Source: Dryococelus australis
Lineage: Eukaryota; Arthropoda; Insecta; Phasmatodea; Phasmatidae
Direction of reading: 5' to 3'
NCBI GenBank assembly: GCA_029891345.1
Contig: CM056993.1
Span: forward strand, 272,212,900 to 272,276,899
DNA: 64,000 bases
Under the pieces are notes generated by a model. That model saw only the letters and a list, made by a program, of their open reading frames with translations. It was not told the DNA's origin and did not search any database. Shown here one piece after another: positions 52,241-64,000 of this stretch (positions within the stretch are counted from its first letter, which is position 1; each line of letters opens with the position of its first letter). Both the position numbers and the translations under genes were made by a program.

Positions 52241-55132
52241 CATGTAAAATTGAATGTTGGGATTCCCAAAATTAGTTAAGTTTATTTTTATGCTGGAAAA
52301 TACACTAACACACGTTTTAGCCCCCCAAAAAAAAAGTAAACATCCTATGACAGGAGAAAATTTTAACCTTGCACGTATTTAGCCAAGAATTTTATAATAA
52401 TATGGCATTGGTACAAATAAGAAGTGAGAAAAAAATTTCCAAAATGTCAGATAGTTCGTTGCTAAAGAGTAAAAATCACAATCAGTGTTCACAAAGAGCC
52501 AATATATTATTTACTAAAATTAACGTGTATGTGTGTAAATATACACAATAGATAATTACATGTTGCATTGTTATGTAAAGAAATACAGCAGGCTCCTGTA
52601 TAGCTGATTAAACATCGCCACATGGCAGTACAATTAGACGTTCTCGCATAATATGTTTTCCTGCCTAATAGGATGATGTTTTTAATTCCCTAGATCCCTT
52701 CCATATAGCTCTATGTTAAAAAACCCATTTAAAGGGTTTTTGTAGAAGAAAGCTAACCTCGCATATAACATTAAAAAACTAATGCAACATTTATAAAAAA
52801 CCGTTCAATTATATCATTTTCCGAAACGCATTGTTCGAAAAGACATCACAAATAATTTATAACTGTTAGCGATAACGAAACCCGAGTCGCACACCGCACA
52901 GGGTCCAAGGAAGTTTTGACGAAACTAAACTATACACTGCTGAAAGTACCACATGTTTCAAACCTATCATCTGCTCGCGCTTGTACTGAACCGTCGTCGT
53001 TCTACTGAATTCCAGTGCCCCAATATCATGACGGCCATCTTGTGAAACCTGAACAGCAAGCTGATCCAATACTCTGGCTGTTCACTTTAGTTGGCAGTGG
53101 TAGCGCAAATAATGCATATTTTTCCAGCAGCTAAATCCGTAGAAAGCTAACAAACTGTAAGCTTAAGGGCGTTTGGGGTCTTAATATTACTATAAATTAT
53201 TCATCTGACATTTTCACAGGTATGCACGCATGCATTCAACATTTGGAAAAGGTTTAGAATTAGTGGGGGAAATGTGATATAGGCTATCGTTCAGTGGCGC
53301 GTGCCCAATGTTTAGTAAAAAGATAGGGTTACGAATCACATTTATTTAAAATATATTTTTTATTTAAAATGTTAAAGTGTTATCTAGACTATTTAAATAT
53401 GGGTTATGGATTCAAGAAAACAAACAAAACAATTGTAACACATCAGTAAATTTCAAATGCAGCAAATTTGCTACGAGAAAAAGATACTGATTTACTTAAC
53501 CACTTTTCATTTTGTAATCGATAGAGGAATTAGCTTTGTTAGCATACAGATGCGGTATGTTCCATTCATAACCTTGCCAATGTGATGCAACTTGGCTGTG
53601 CTGTGATTGCAATAGTACGTGATTCAAAGCGTGCGTGTTTACAGCCTTCCACTGACAAGTTAATTTTAGTACATTTGTGTCAAGTACACATTTTACTACC
53701 AAAAATGGAATGAAAAATGTGAAAATACTACAGAAGAAGTCATTAAATTATAAATAAAATAGTGAACATAAATGTTTTTAAACAAATTTAAAGTTACATG
53801 TTTTATCATGTCCAGTACAATTTATTTTTATAAGGGATTTTCCTATTAAATTTAAATTGAAGCAAGTATATTTAAGAAGTACTCCAAATCCAGAGGATTA
53901 ATTCGTAGTGAAACAACTAAGTGCATAAAAGTACAACTTTTGTAGCTCGAATTTAATTTTTAACACATAGTCATAATTCTAAGTTAATTTTATCTTTAAA
54001 TAGAAAAAGTCATAATAGAACATTATTCTTTACGTCACAAACTTCACTGTAACTTAAAATATCTGTCCAGATTTTTCCAGTGGGAAATTTAAGTTTCCCA
54101 CCTGAATTATTCTCAATGGTAAAATTTCATTCCAGCACACAACTATAGTTTCGCATATAAGTGCAGTTAGGCCTCTTTAAATAACATTTTTGTGTATACT
54201 GCGATAGTTATAGTGCAGTAATTAAAACACAGTAGATGTGTGATGTTTAAATCAATGGGGGCCTGTGTGAAATGCCGAGATAAGTAACTTCAGTATTCAT
54301 TTTTTTTTAATTCTGCAATTTTTTTTTATTTTAAATTTATTTTCCCACTTAAAAAGTTTTTAGCATCCAGTCCTTTGAAAAACGTCTTAACACAGTTCTA
54401 CTGTATATGCACCAAGCTGAAAGTAGAAAATAAGACGTTTCTAAAGTCCTCACTATAGCATGTACACCATAATGTAATACATATGTCCCTAACAGTTTTC
54501 TCTCCTTACTTGCTGCCATGCACACATGAAGCTACTATTCCATTTCATTAGACCAATGAGGATTTGATATGCTAAAGAATGTACATGTTTTTTTTCAAAC
54601 TAATTTGTGCCATTTCATGGTTTGTCACACCTTATCTGCTGTATGAAAGAACACTTCTAAAAAATTTGCACCAACTTTGCACACTATTCTGCAATGTGCA
54701 GAAACAGCAAACACTTGCAGGACTTGCCACCATGCACAAAGTCCAACACAAAATAAATACTCCAAGATATACATGAAGAAGCCATTCTGTCGTTTAAAAG
54801 GTATGCTAAATGGAAATGAACACACTAATCCATTATTTGAAAACACTAGCCTATGAATGTTTACAGATTTAACCATCTGAAAATAATGTTCTGGCCAATT
54901 ATAAATTTTGTATCATTCCATTGGAACCCAACAGCCAGTTCAAGGCATATGGACTGTGTGGAATGAGCACTGGGTACTCTACCTGGTTTTTGGTGACCAA
55001 AATTGTTTATGAAAATGGTCACTGTTGCAACCAGGAATAGTGCTAGCAAATAGTCATATAAGCAAATTGTCCTAAATATTATGACAAATATTTTTGCCAT
55101 AAAACCTTAAGATTGAAAATGGAAATCTAATA

Positions 55133-55303
55133 CAGTAAAACTCTATTAGGAAATTTCTGAAGGAACACAAAAAATTACACTTATTAACAAGGAAATCATC
55201 TTAAAAGGGTTCAATTACACATGTGCAGATAGACAAGATGCACAATTATTCAACTTATTAAGCAGGAAAACTTAAGTGGGAACTTCTTAACAGGGTTTCA
55301 CTG
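55133..55303. mobile_element. pogo-type MITE, 171 bp
   Basis: Left end cagtaaaactctattaggaa; right end read on the minus strand cagtgaaaccctgttaagaa; both abut TA (55131-55132 and 55304-55305). The ends match those of the Tigger remnant at 37885, so that family is a plausible source of the transposase that moved it. Confidence 0.8.
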
Positions 55304-55794
55304 TACTTAAAATAATAATGTATATAAATATATTCCACACAGGGTAGAAGACAATATAGTTTAAATCTAAATCCACAGAGGATTACTAAAATTTTAATAC
55401 ACAAAGAATTTTTGTATAATTGTTTAAGCGGCAAATGGTACAATATTTCTAAAAGCAGGCTAACTATAACAATTTTTTGCGCATAACACAAATGGACCTT
55501 CCTCATCATGTAGGTTATCCCAATCTAGTGTATCAAAAAGGACGTATCCAGAGCTGATTTTATAATACTGAGTTTGATGCACAAATTTTTCCACTATGTT
55601 CTTCACATTTTCATTCCAGGAAAAAACCTAATTTTTCCTTAATGACATTATGTAATCTAGGACTTCCTCCACTTCCTTTTATTTCTCCTTTTATGTTCTA
55701 ACATTTTGTTTATTATTATTAAACACACTGATGCTCTGTCCCAGAATAACAGTTCTTGAACTGTGTCTGCAAATTGGTGGTTGGTAGGTAGATC

Positions 55795-56010
55795 CTAGAT
55801 GGCCTACAAAGTGACTTAATTAGGTCTTGAGAGCTAATGAGAGTAAAATGCTAAGGAGCGGTGCTAGAATGCAAGAGTGGGTGTGGTGTAAATAGCAGAT
55901 CCCCAGAGAAAACCCACAGGCCAGCAGTACAGTATGCACACACGGAAATCCAGCAGTGACCCCACCAGAAATCAAACCCAATTCACCATGATGGGAGGCA
56001 AGCAATCTGG
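55795..56010 (-). mobile_element. tRNA-derived SINE, diverged copy
   Basis: Same family and orientation as the copy at 48151-48393. Shared parts include the tgggttttctctggggatct-type body and a tctcaagacctaa-like end. Box B is decayed to gggtttgatttc. Confidence 0.75.
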
Positions 56011-56039
56011 CCCACAACAATTTCTGAATGTGCCATGTA

Positions 56040-56065
56040 CAGTAAAACCCTGTTATAACCTTTTG
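56040..56065 (+). mobile_element. pogo-type terminal sequence, single end
   Basis: TA followed by cagtaaaaccctgttataac matches the ends of the MITE at 55133 and the Tigger remnant at 37885. No inverted partner was found to the right. It lies directly beside the SINE at 55795-56010. Confidence 0.5.
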
Positions 56066-58286
56066 TCAGTAAACCAGAATGTTATATGTAAGAAAATATT
56101 ATACACAGAAAACAAATTACACCGATGGGGTCATCTCTTAACATAATAATTTTTACCTATACATAAATAGTCAGTAAAGTTCTTCAACATCTTTATCTAA
56201 ATCATTTGATGCAAAAACATCAGTGATCTGAATTCCATTGACCATAGCATTATCAATTAATGTGCAATGACATGTATTCTGGTAGCTGACACTCATCTAC
56301 TCTTGAGTTATCTTAGTAATTTGGGGGACAATCACCTCTAATATCCTTAATAATTCAGTACAAACTGTTTGTATGTAGGCTATTGGATTTTAAGAATGTC
56401 TGAAATTTTACTTAAGGGAAAAATTACATTTGAGTTGCTGGCAGGAATTTAAACAATTACATACTGTTATAAGCAGAAAATGAAAAATATGAATTTTGTC
56501 ACATGCAGTAAATTAAACTATTAAACCTTACTGAGAAATGGTGGAAACATTAAATAATCATGTTATATGCAGGAAAATATGACAGCAGATACAAGTCATC
56601 CTAACATAACCTGAATAATTTTCAAAACACGTTCACATAAAACGTAACCAGAAAAAAAACATGTTACACCATAGACATACGAATCTATGGACCGAGTGCC
56701 TGTGCCGCATAACTTAGTGGCGACGGAATATGTATTTTGTTACCATTTTTGAGATGTGTTGTTACATTAAATATGCGCCAGAAAGTGAAAAAAGGACAAA
56801 ACGCAAACAAAATTAGTAAGTCACATTATTTCCAAAACGTAGCAATATCGCTTCAGCTGCATTCAATATATTGATTGTGTCGATTTTCCAATCCCGACCA
56901 CATATTGAAACAATTTATGGAATTTATGCAGTATACATGAAAATTCACAATGGAATGTATTTTTTCGCATATTTTTGTGTTTTGTTGTTTTTCACGAGGT
57001 GATTTTCCACGAGAAATTATGTTTTTTTTTATTCCGTGATTTTGTATGCTGCGCAAAACAGATGTGTCTAGCAATAAAAGCAAAAGATTGATTTTCTTTT
57101 CATGTGAACTGAAATCTATGTGATCCATACCTTATTGAGTGTAATATTATTTAGAATTTTATGCTTATTTTCAATAACAATATAAACACAATTAGTGGTG
57201 GGAGATCTATACTTAAAACCGAACTGTTAATCTCTTTCAAGGTTGAATATTGTAAAACAGTGTCGAAAACTCTCTCCTAAAAAATTACACGACTTGAGGC
57301 AGTAGTACTTTGACAGTGCGATAAGATAAATTGTCAGTTCACTGTACTTATAGTCCATTCCCGATTGGAAGCAACTTATGAAAATCAACCCTTGAAAAAC
57401 ACTCTAGGCATAACCTATCAACCTGGTTTTTTCAATAACCTTTATTCCACAAATATATAACACTGTGGTTAACTTTAGAGTACTGTATTATTGAATAAAT
57501 GAAACTTTACCTAAATATCTTCTATTACTTGTAATATTTACTTCTTTTAAATAGGACTTAACAACAGCAAGAGCAGCGACGTGTTGACAACGGCCGGTAA
57601 GAAATAGTTCACTGTTAAAATATTATTTTAACCTAGTTCTTTAGTATACTATTTGTAAATTAAACGGTGCCTATTTTAATATTTAGGTAGCCCCAATGGC
57701 AACATATCTCATTTATACAGTTTAAAATAACAGCAGAAAATATCATGAGTAGGCCGTAAAGGTATAATGTTGTTTAATCAACGAGAGCAACTGTCTGCTG
57801 AGTGTCTTTGTCTCTTTCACACTCTGGAAGTATCACTTCGCTAGTATGCGGAAATAATTGTACATATTTTCAATTGTAGCATATTTTATTACAGCAAAAT
57901 AATGATTTTTTAATTTGTAATTTACAACTGAAAAGAGATTTTAATGTTCGAATACTTATTTCAATATATTTTGGATATGATGGCGGGGCAGAAACAAAGT
58001 GAAGTTGGCAGACGTGACGAGCCATGACATGGCGTGATGCTGTTTTACCAAACAAAATGTAAATTATACTCACTCCAAAAAATACTTCAAATTACCACAT
58101 CACGTTTGTAGACTTTGTGTTTTTTAAACCTGTCTAAGCAAGTTAAGATGTTGTGATAAATCTGAGTTTCCACTGCAGTGATAAATATACTGTTACGGTG
58201 TGTTTTGTTAACCGCTGCGTGTGAAATTGCATGGCGTGGCTGCATGGTGATTGTTACACTGGATATATGTGTGTGCGTGATTTTAA

Positions 58287-58911
58287 ATATTTGATGTGAA
58301 CTATTTATACGTTGCAAATGTGAAACATTTTTATGACAAAGTTATTTATTTGCATCCAAGTCTGTTTATTTATCACAATGTTGTACCTTTGCCCTGGGTG
58401 TTTGAAGCACAGTCGTGTAACGTGATTTACCACCAATCCCAACAAAATAACCAAGCCCAGCCCAAACAAATGTCAATAAACCTAATACACAGTAAGTAGC
58501 AATACATATAAATATGAGCGAAATAAAAGTTATCGTAGGCTTATTTGTGTGCATGTTCACCGCTATATTTTAAGTTTGTATGACAAAAAATGAGCGACAT
58601 GAGTTGCCTGCTTGATTTTAATGTCGCTTTTTCGTTGGACTGGCTATTCCTTTGTTATTCGAACTGAGGCCATCCTTTTAAAGAAATAAACCAACACATA
58701 TCAATAATAGAAAGTTAAATACTACAGTTCATTGCCTCGCAGTTGTAACAGTGTTAACACAGTCACTGCAAAATATCAACGTGCATTATGTGACATAACC
58801 GTAAGAACTATCGTCAATTCAGGCATTTTTAAAACATCATAAAGTTGACCTAAATGATTCTATAGGCCTAAACTGTGAATATTCGAACGAAATGGTTTTT
58901 GAAATAGACCT
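58287..58911 (+). repeat. dispersed repeat family, copy B
   Basis: Aligns over its full length with copy A at 9544-10166 in the same orientation, sharing for example taggcttatttgtgtgcat, gttcaccgctat and cagttgtaacagtgttaa-like blocks. Confidence 0.75.
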
Positions 58912-59326
58912 AAGACAGAATTCTTTGAAAAGCTGTAAACAGTAAACACATTTGACAGGTAAAAAAGTAGAAGTAACATTTCAACGTTGATTTTTAGGTG
59001 TAGCGAAAGTATACAAACATATGTACACACAATGGCATGTAGACATTAATTTTGACAGATGCTACATGGCAGTCACATGGCAATGTTTGTTTACATTTGG
59101 TGGAAGGATACGAAACGAGCCTGCAAGTAGATATTTAGCAGGGCTCTGAGAAAGTTGCTTCCAATGGGTAATGGACTATACATACTGTAGCACTACAGAA
59201 TATAGTAGCAGAAGAAAAAATTACTCAATTTATATATTTCAGAAATTAGGCCATCTGCCAAAAATCAACAATCAAGCAAAAGTAATTTTTATACAGATGT
59301 ACTAACATTAAACGTAAGTGGCTTAC

Positions 59327-60950
59327 CTGCTTCCTGATGTTGAGGAACAGCTGGTAGCAGTTGGTGATGGGCTGCTCGTGTGGATGCACCTCTGTGGATG
59401 CACTGCTAGAGTCTGCAGCCTCGGAGCTGGATGCAGCCGATGAAACTCCCTGGCTCTCTTTACTTTGTTTCATTTTGCGCTTGCGTGGATGCAGCTCCAC
59501 TGGTGGCACAGATGACTGAACCTGAACCTGAGCCTGAGATTGTGGTTGCTGCAGCTGTAGTTGTTGCTGTTGCTGCTGCTGTTGTTGCTGTCCCTGTTGC
59601 TGTGGTGACTGCTGCTGTGGTGGTTGCTGCTGCTGTGCCTGTTGCTGTGGTGAATGCTGTGGCTCTGGTGATTGCTGTTGTGGCTGAGTCTGTTGTGCCT
59701 GCTGAGGCTGTGGCTGAGGTGACAGCTGCTGCTGCTGCTGAGGTGATAGCTGCTGCTGAGACTGCAATTGTGGCGCTGGCTGGGGCTGGGGTTGTGGCTG
59801 CACCTGTGGTGGTGATTCCGGCTTCTCATCCTGGGCACCAGCAGTAGCCACCACCTTGGTAGAGCTTGGGGAAGGCATGTCCGTCATCACAGGTGCTGGG
59901 GGCTGCGGAGGTGATGGCGTCTGGCGCCGGGGAGGTGATCCACCATCTGTTGACGCTGCTGTCACTGCTGGTGGAGATGCAGCACCAGTAGACCCACCAC
60001 TGCTCGATGATGAACTTGACATAGGTGTTGCTGTGCCTGATTGTGTACCGTTACCAGAGCTTCCATTGCGGTGGGAACTACGCAGCACCCTTTGATGATG
60101 CGTTGACTGTTTCTCATCCACTAAAACTGTACCCAGGGCAAAGTCTTTCTTGTCTTCCACCTTTGTGGGGCCTCCATTCCCACCACTATCTGAAGGGTTC
60201 GCACAACCACCTACTGAGGTTTGTGTAGCTGGTTCTTTCTCAGGTGAAGGCTCACTACTGTTGGAGGAGGCAACGACGTAAGGCAAAGCAGTGTGGTGCC
60301 GCGATGTCCCATTCTTTCCATTACGACTGCACTGCTCTTGTTCTGTGGATGATGTCTGCTGGGGAATCACAATTTTTAACGGTGGAACTTTGGGGCCTGC
60401 TATCCACGAATTATTTGAAGAGTTTGAAGATGTTTCACTTTTCGAGCTTGCCTTACTTTCATCATTTTCACCATCTTCCTCAGTACTTGCAGTTTTAGCA
60501 CCATTTCCTCCCGAAGAGTTGCTGAGTTTGGGGCTGCTGCCTCCACTGTTTGGACTTTTACGATCAGCAGATGAATTTCCATAACCACTCTTACTGTTAC
60601 TGTTCTTTGAACTGCCTTGAGTTTTCAAGCTCTTTTCGCTTCCATTTCTTCCCCCTGCAAAGCGACCACTACCATTTCTGGAATTCTCCTTGCCCGCATC
60701 CCCATCTCTCCTTTTCTTGCGTTTATTTTCTTCATCCCCTTCTTCAGTTGTATCGCCCGCCACATCTGCGAAGCTCCTCTTGCCAGAATGCACCTGGTCA
60801 GAGGTGTTGTCGAGCCTGTTTGACTCGCCAGACTCCTGAGTCACTGCACTGTCGGGCTGCTGGGCCTTCTCTGTCTCTGTTGTCTCTTTGGTGCTAACCT
60901 TCACTTCATAAACATCCTCCTTCACATCCATGTTGACTGCAAACTGAACC
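59327..60950 (-). CDS. ANKRD11/12-like: ANKRD11/12-type protein, large internal exon with disordered and Gln-rich region
   Basis: The open frame runs from above 60950 to the donor gtaagc at 59326. The acceptor is taken as ttgttacag ending at 60951; tttgcag ending at 60937 is an alternative. About 540 residues are coded. They begin MDVKEDVYEVKVS, then a basic NKRKKRRD likely nuclear signal, long Ser/Gly/Asn-rich tracts, Pro-rich PSPPQPPAPV, and a Gln/Pro-rich region with a run of nine Gln (about 59592-59555) built from mixed CAG and CAA codons. The exon ends HPHEQPITNCYQLFLNIRKQ, whose YQLFLNIRKQ continues in phase 0 into IERRRKGL of the next exon, as in ANKRD11/12. The Met at 60931-60929 could be a start, but ANKRD11/12 proteins carry N-terminal ankyrin repeats, so upstream exons beyond the window are expected. 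Confidence 0.88.
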
Positions 60951-62379
60951 CTGTAACAATACTGCTGCAATCTAACAATCTGAACACTACATAACTAGAA
61001 TATTTTATGGTTTTATTTTTAATTCAAATTTGTTTTAAAGAGTTAATATTTTTATTTTTGTAAATGTTCTTTATAGGCCTAAGTCAACAAAGATGCATAT
61101 TTAAACATGCATTAACAAAAATTTGTAATGCGTAACAGTTATAGAACTATACAAGCATTTTATTTAAAATAAAAAAAACACATATATAATCACATTTTAG
61201 GTATTCTTTAGTACACAAGTATACTATTACAATTAATCATGACCAGGAGCTTTTGCCAATTTATGCACAACATGTAGTTTATTCAGCATAGTGTTTTGAA
61301 GTTTGGCATGTTATTTACAATATTGTAACATTTAGCAAGACAGTGAATTTCACATTTTGTGTGAGAATGCTTTTAACAGATGGATGTACAATCATCATCT
61401 GATCAAATTTACTGAGATGTGATGTTGAGCAAAAGTATACAGGATATCTGGCAATGACCAGAAATATTTTTTAACAGGTATTGGGCATATGGTATTATGT
61501 TTTGGTTTTTCAAATTGCTTGAACTAGACTCTTGGAAGATTTATGTCCATCACTAATCTAATACTGTTCACAGAAATGGTTACTCCAAATAACTGAACAT
61601 GTAAGATAAATTTTTCAGTTTTACATTGTTTAAAATCTACATAATGATCATGAACTTACTATGAGAAAAATTCTATAATAGTACTATTTTTTCTATGTAA
61701 ATGCAAAAACTGTATGCTAGTTGCGATAACCTAATGTGCAAAATATGACTCATTAAATTACATAAAAAATATTGCACAACTTTGACCTGTTTTGTCCATA
61801 AGGGGCAATCTTGTTCCTATGGAGATCTTAAAGAGTGTGCACATCACATGCCAGTCACATTTGTGATGCAGTCCACCAGAATTCCAAGAATTAAGACAGT
61901 ATTTTACGTGGGTCATTTCTGATTTAACAGTAAAGGAGATAAAAGTGTTAATAAAAGGTCGTAATATTTACCATCTTTTGGAATATTAATTAGTAATAGT
62001 ATTAAAAACAGCATAGAAAAGGCAGTTTTCTAACCATTTTGGTAGAACTTTATAGACAAATATTGTGCACAAATCTCAATTTTGTTGTAGTAGAACCAAC
62101 CTTTCCTTTGTTACAAATAACTTTTGTCCCCCGCCATCACAGTGGAAAATTGAGTCATCATTTGAATTAGAGATGGAACCAGAAACACATGCAACAATAG
62201 TGACATGATACACTCGCTAATTAAATATACACGTGTCTTAGCCAGGACTCAAACCCAGAAAACCTCTTGCCATAAGCTATAGCATGCAATCTATTGCATT
62301 GCGGAAATAGGATTCACAGTATTAACTCAGAAATCATCAGTCTAATGTTTTGAATGACATTATTTACTAACCTGTAATA
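60951..62379. other. AT-rich sequence, probably intron of the ANKRD11/12-type gene
   Basis: No upstream exon was recognised before the window end. Near 62237-62300 is a weak tRNA-like remnant on the minus strand (gggtttgagtcc, a decayed box B). Confidence 0.45.
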
Positions 62380-63700
62380 ATTACAGGCCCATCATTTTGA
62401 AAATAAGTACGTGAGCCCATTGTTACTCTACTTATGTGACGAATTTGACGGAAATCCGTTGATATTGGATAAAATCTTTCTTATTTTATGGTACTGTCTT
62501 ACAAAATTGCCTGAAAATATATTAGTTATACAATGTTTCTAATAGTGTGTGCCAACACAAATTTTGATTAAGTTTGGTTAAATATAGTACATCTGGGAAA
62601 TCTATCTAAATTAGTTGTATAAAAGCCATTTTTAAAAATCAGTGTCTGGCCACACTTCATTCACGTAAATTTATATGGCCTGTAGCACTACCAGTGTACG
62701 AAATATGCTGAGAATTAGTTGAATGGTTCCGAAATTATGGCAAAATATTTCATTTTCCAAATTGTATTAGTTTACAAAAAAGCCGGCAATAGAATATCTC
62801 TATAGCATAATTGATGCTTCTAATAAACACTGTTAGAGTATAAAATTTGGTTGAATTGTTACAGAAATACTACATACCTACTAAATTTACTTATATTAAC
62901 GCACTTAAAAAAAAGCCTTCATACCTAAAATATTTCAGTTTGATTCCCTACTGCAGCACTACTTGCTTGTAAAATTTGGTGGGAATCAGTTGATTACTCC
63001 TCGGGATGTGGCAAAATAATCTCCATTCTTTCATGTGACAATCTTCGAAATTGGAGGACAAAAGTATATGTATTAGTACATTTGATGATTATCATAGATA
63101 CTGCAAGTATACAAAGTTAAGTTCTAATTGGTTACATAGCTTTGTAAATAGAGCATAATATACTAAAAGGTTTGTATAGCCGCCATTCTAAAAATAACTG
63201 TCTGGCCCACTTAAAACATATAAATTGATATGACCTACCATAGTAAAACTTCATCGCTAAATTTGATTTAAGAATTGGTTATTGTTTCCCAAAATATGAC
63301 AAATTTTTTTTAAGTGGGTCTATTTCACAATATGGTGGCGAAATTATACTTTTTACTGACATGTTATATGGTTTTTGCTAGCACACAAACTTAGGTGGAA
63401 ATTTGTTTTGTAGTTTCCTAGATATAGACAACATAGATAAAATGGCTATATAGTCGTCATTTTGAAAATATGTGCTATACAGACCTGAAACATACAAGTT
63501 TACATCACCTGCCACAGTGCTACTTGTCTGCTAAATTTGGTGGTAATTGATTGTTTTCCTAGATATGACAAAAATGTTATTAGTTCATGTAGCTATTTTA
63601 CGAAATGGCAGACAAAAGCAGTTCTGGGTAAACACATGTGATAGTTATAATATATATATAACCAGCAGACATAGTTGAGTTGGAACTGATTGCTTGATTT
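62380..63700. repeat. old tandem array, period about 137 bp in roughly 270-bp dimers
   Basis: A motif like aaatttggtggtaattg(g/a)ttg recurs near 62447, 62566, 62700, 62846, 62973, 63110, 63258, 63387, 63533 and 63680, a mean spacing of about 137 bp. Two other motifs recur only every second unit: cattttgaaaata (62388, 62626, 63183, 63455) and caaaatggcgga-like (63043, 63327, 63597). This implies a two-part unit of about 270 bp. Copies are strongly diverged, so the array is ancient. Confidence 0.6.
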
Positions 63701-64000
63701 CGACAATATAGCATACTAAGATATAATAACTCAGTAGCGAGTCGCAATATTTTCAAGAGTGAGGAGCAACTGTTGCAGTACAGTTGTAGTGCAATATTTT
63801 GAAAATGATGAAAACAGTGGCCATTAGTTACATATTGACAAATCTAGCTAGCTAGTTTGTTTCAACATAATCCCCTTAAGGCATTATACTACTTACTAAT
63901 ATTAAACGTGGTTGATATCCACTACAAAACAAGTTGTAAAAATGCCATTTAACTTAAGGAAGTTACAGTGAATTTTTTTAAGATCAAAATGACTGTAGGC

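Larger units (their letters stand above)
44689..59326 (-). other. 14.6-kb intron of the ANKRD11/12-type gene
   Basis: Bounded by the donor gtaagc at 59326 and the acceptor at 44689. It holds two SINE copies, a MITE, the 94-bp and 53-bp tandem repeats, a dispersed repeat copy and several unidentified GC-richer patches. Stretches such as 45000-48150 and 56100-58280 show only AT-rich sequence with no recognisable content. Confidence 0.8.

Noticed and set aside
52860..53110. CpG-containing promoter of another gene
   Set aside because: Somewhat GC-richer with gacggccatcttg, but no exon, TATA box or splice site could be tied to it.
59470..59838. 122-codon minus-strand Ser/His/Asn-rich frame
   Set aside because: Shifted frame over the same Gln-codon repeat, inside the true exon.
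59431..59847. 138-codon plus-strand frame rich in Ala and Val
   Set aside because: It is the complement of the Gln-rich region of the ANKRD11/12 exon, where CTG/TTG repeats read in another frame give Ala/Val.

Overview
The window is a gene-poor, AT-rich stretch of a eukaryotic nuclear genome, most likely an insect or other arthropod. The evidence is spliceosomal GT-AG introns up to 14.6 kb, tRNA-derived SINEs, hAT and pogo/Tigger DNA transposons, a CR1-like LINE, and a short run of the arthropod telomere-type unit CCTAA near 9.08 kb. The amount of decayed transposon sequence and the long introns suggest a large genome. The species cannot be fixed from the sequence.

One host gene is convincing. 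The last four coding exons of an ANKRD11/ANKRD12-type chromatin regulator lie on the minus strand at 60950-59327, 44688-44476, 39943-39692 and 36995-36816. All three junctions are phase 0 with clean GT-AG sites. The large exon holds a Ser/Gly/Asn-rich and Gln/Pro-rich disordered region. The last three exons hold the conserved C-terminal domain, which ends on a natural stop. The ankyrin repeats and the 5' end must lie beyond position 64000.

The left 36 kb is accessory. A decayed plus-strand coding fragment (2336-2880) is interrupted by a near full-length minus-strand CR1-type LINE (about 2885-7445). Its ORF1 carries a PHD-like zinc finger, a coiled coil and an SGNH esterase-like domain; its ORF2 has endonuclease and reverse transcriptase. 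From 13493 to about 19036 (plus) lies the most interesting unit: an intron-containing, now broken gene coding for a Mutator-like transposase domain followed by a YqaJ/lambda-exonuclease-type PD-(D/E)XK nuclease. After it come an intron-containing hAT-like transposase pseudogene (26230-28381), a hAT element with terminal repeats and an 8-bp target duplication (28740-30841), and a second hAT derivative with a BED-finger remnant and a perfect 8-bp duplication (34502-35686), nested in another inverted-repeat element (33754-35810).

Within and beside the ANKRD11/12 introns are a Tigger remnant with both ends (37885-39072), a pogo-type MITE (55133-55303), two copies of one tRNA-SINE family (48.2 and 55.9 kb), a dispersed repeat with copies at 9.5, 41 and 58.3 kb, tandem repeats of 94, 53, 23 and 22 bp, and an old array with a period near 137/270 bp at 62.38-63.7 kb. 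No functional tRNA, rRNA, CRISPR array or operon-like gene set was seen. Apart from ANKRD11/12, every protein-coding trace appears broken.
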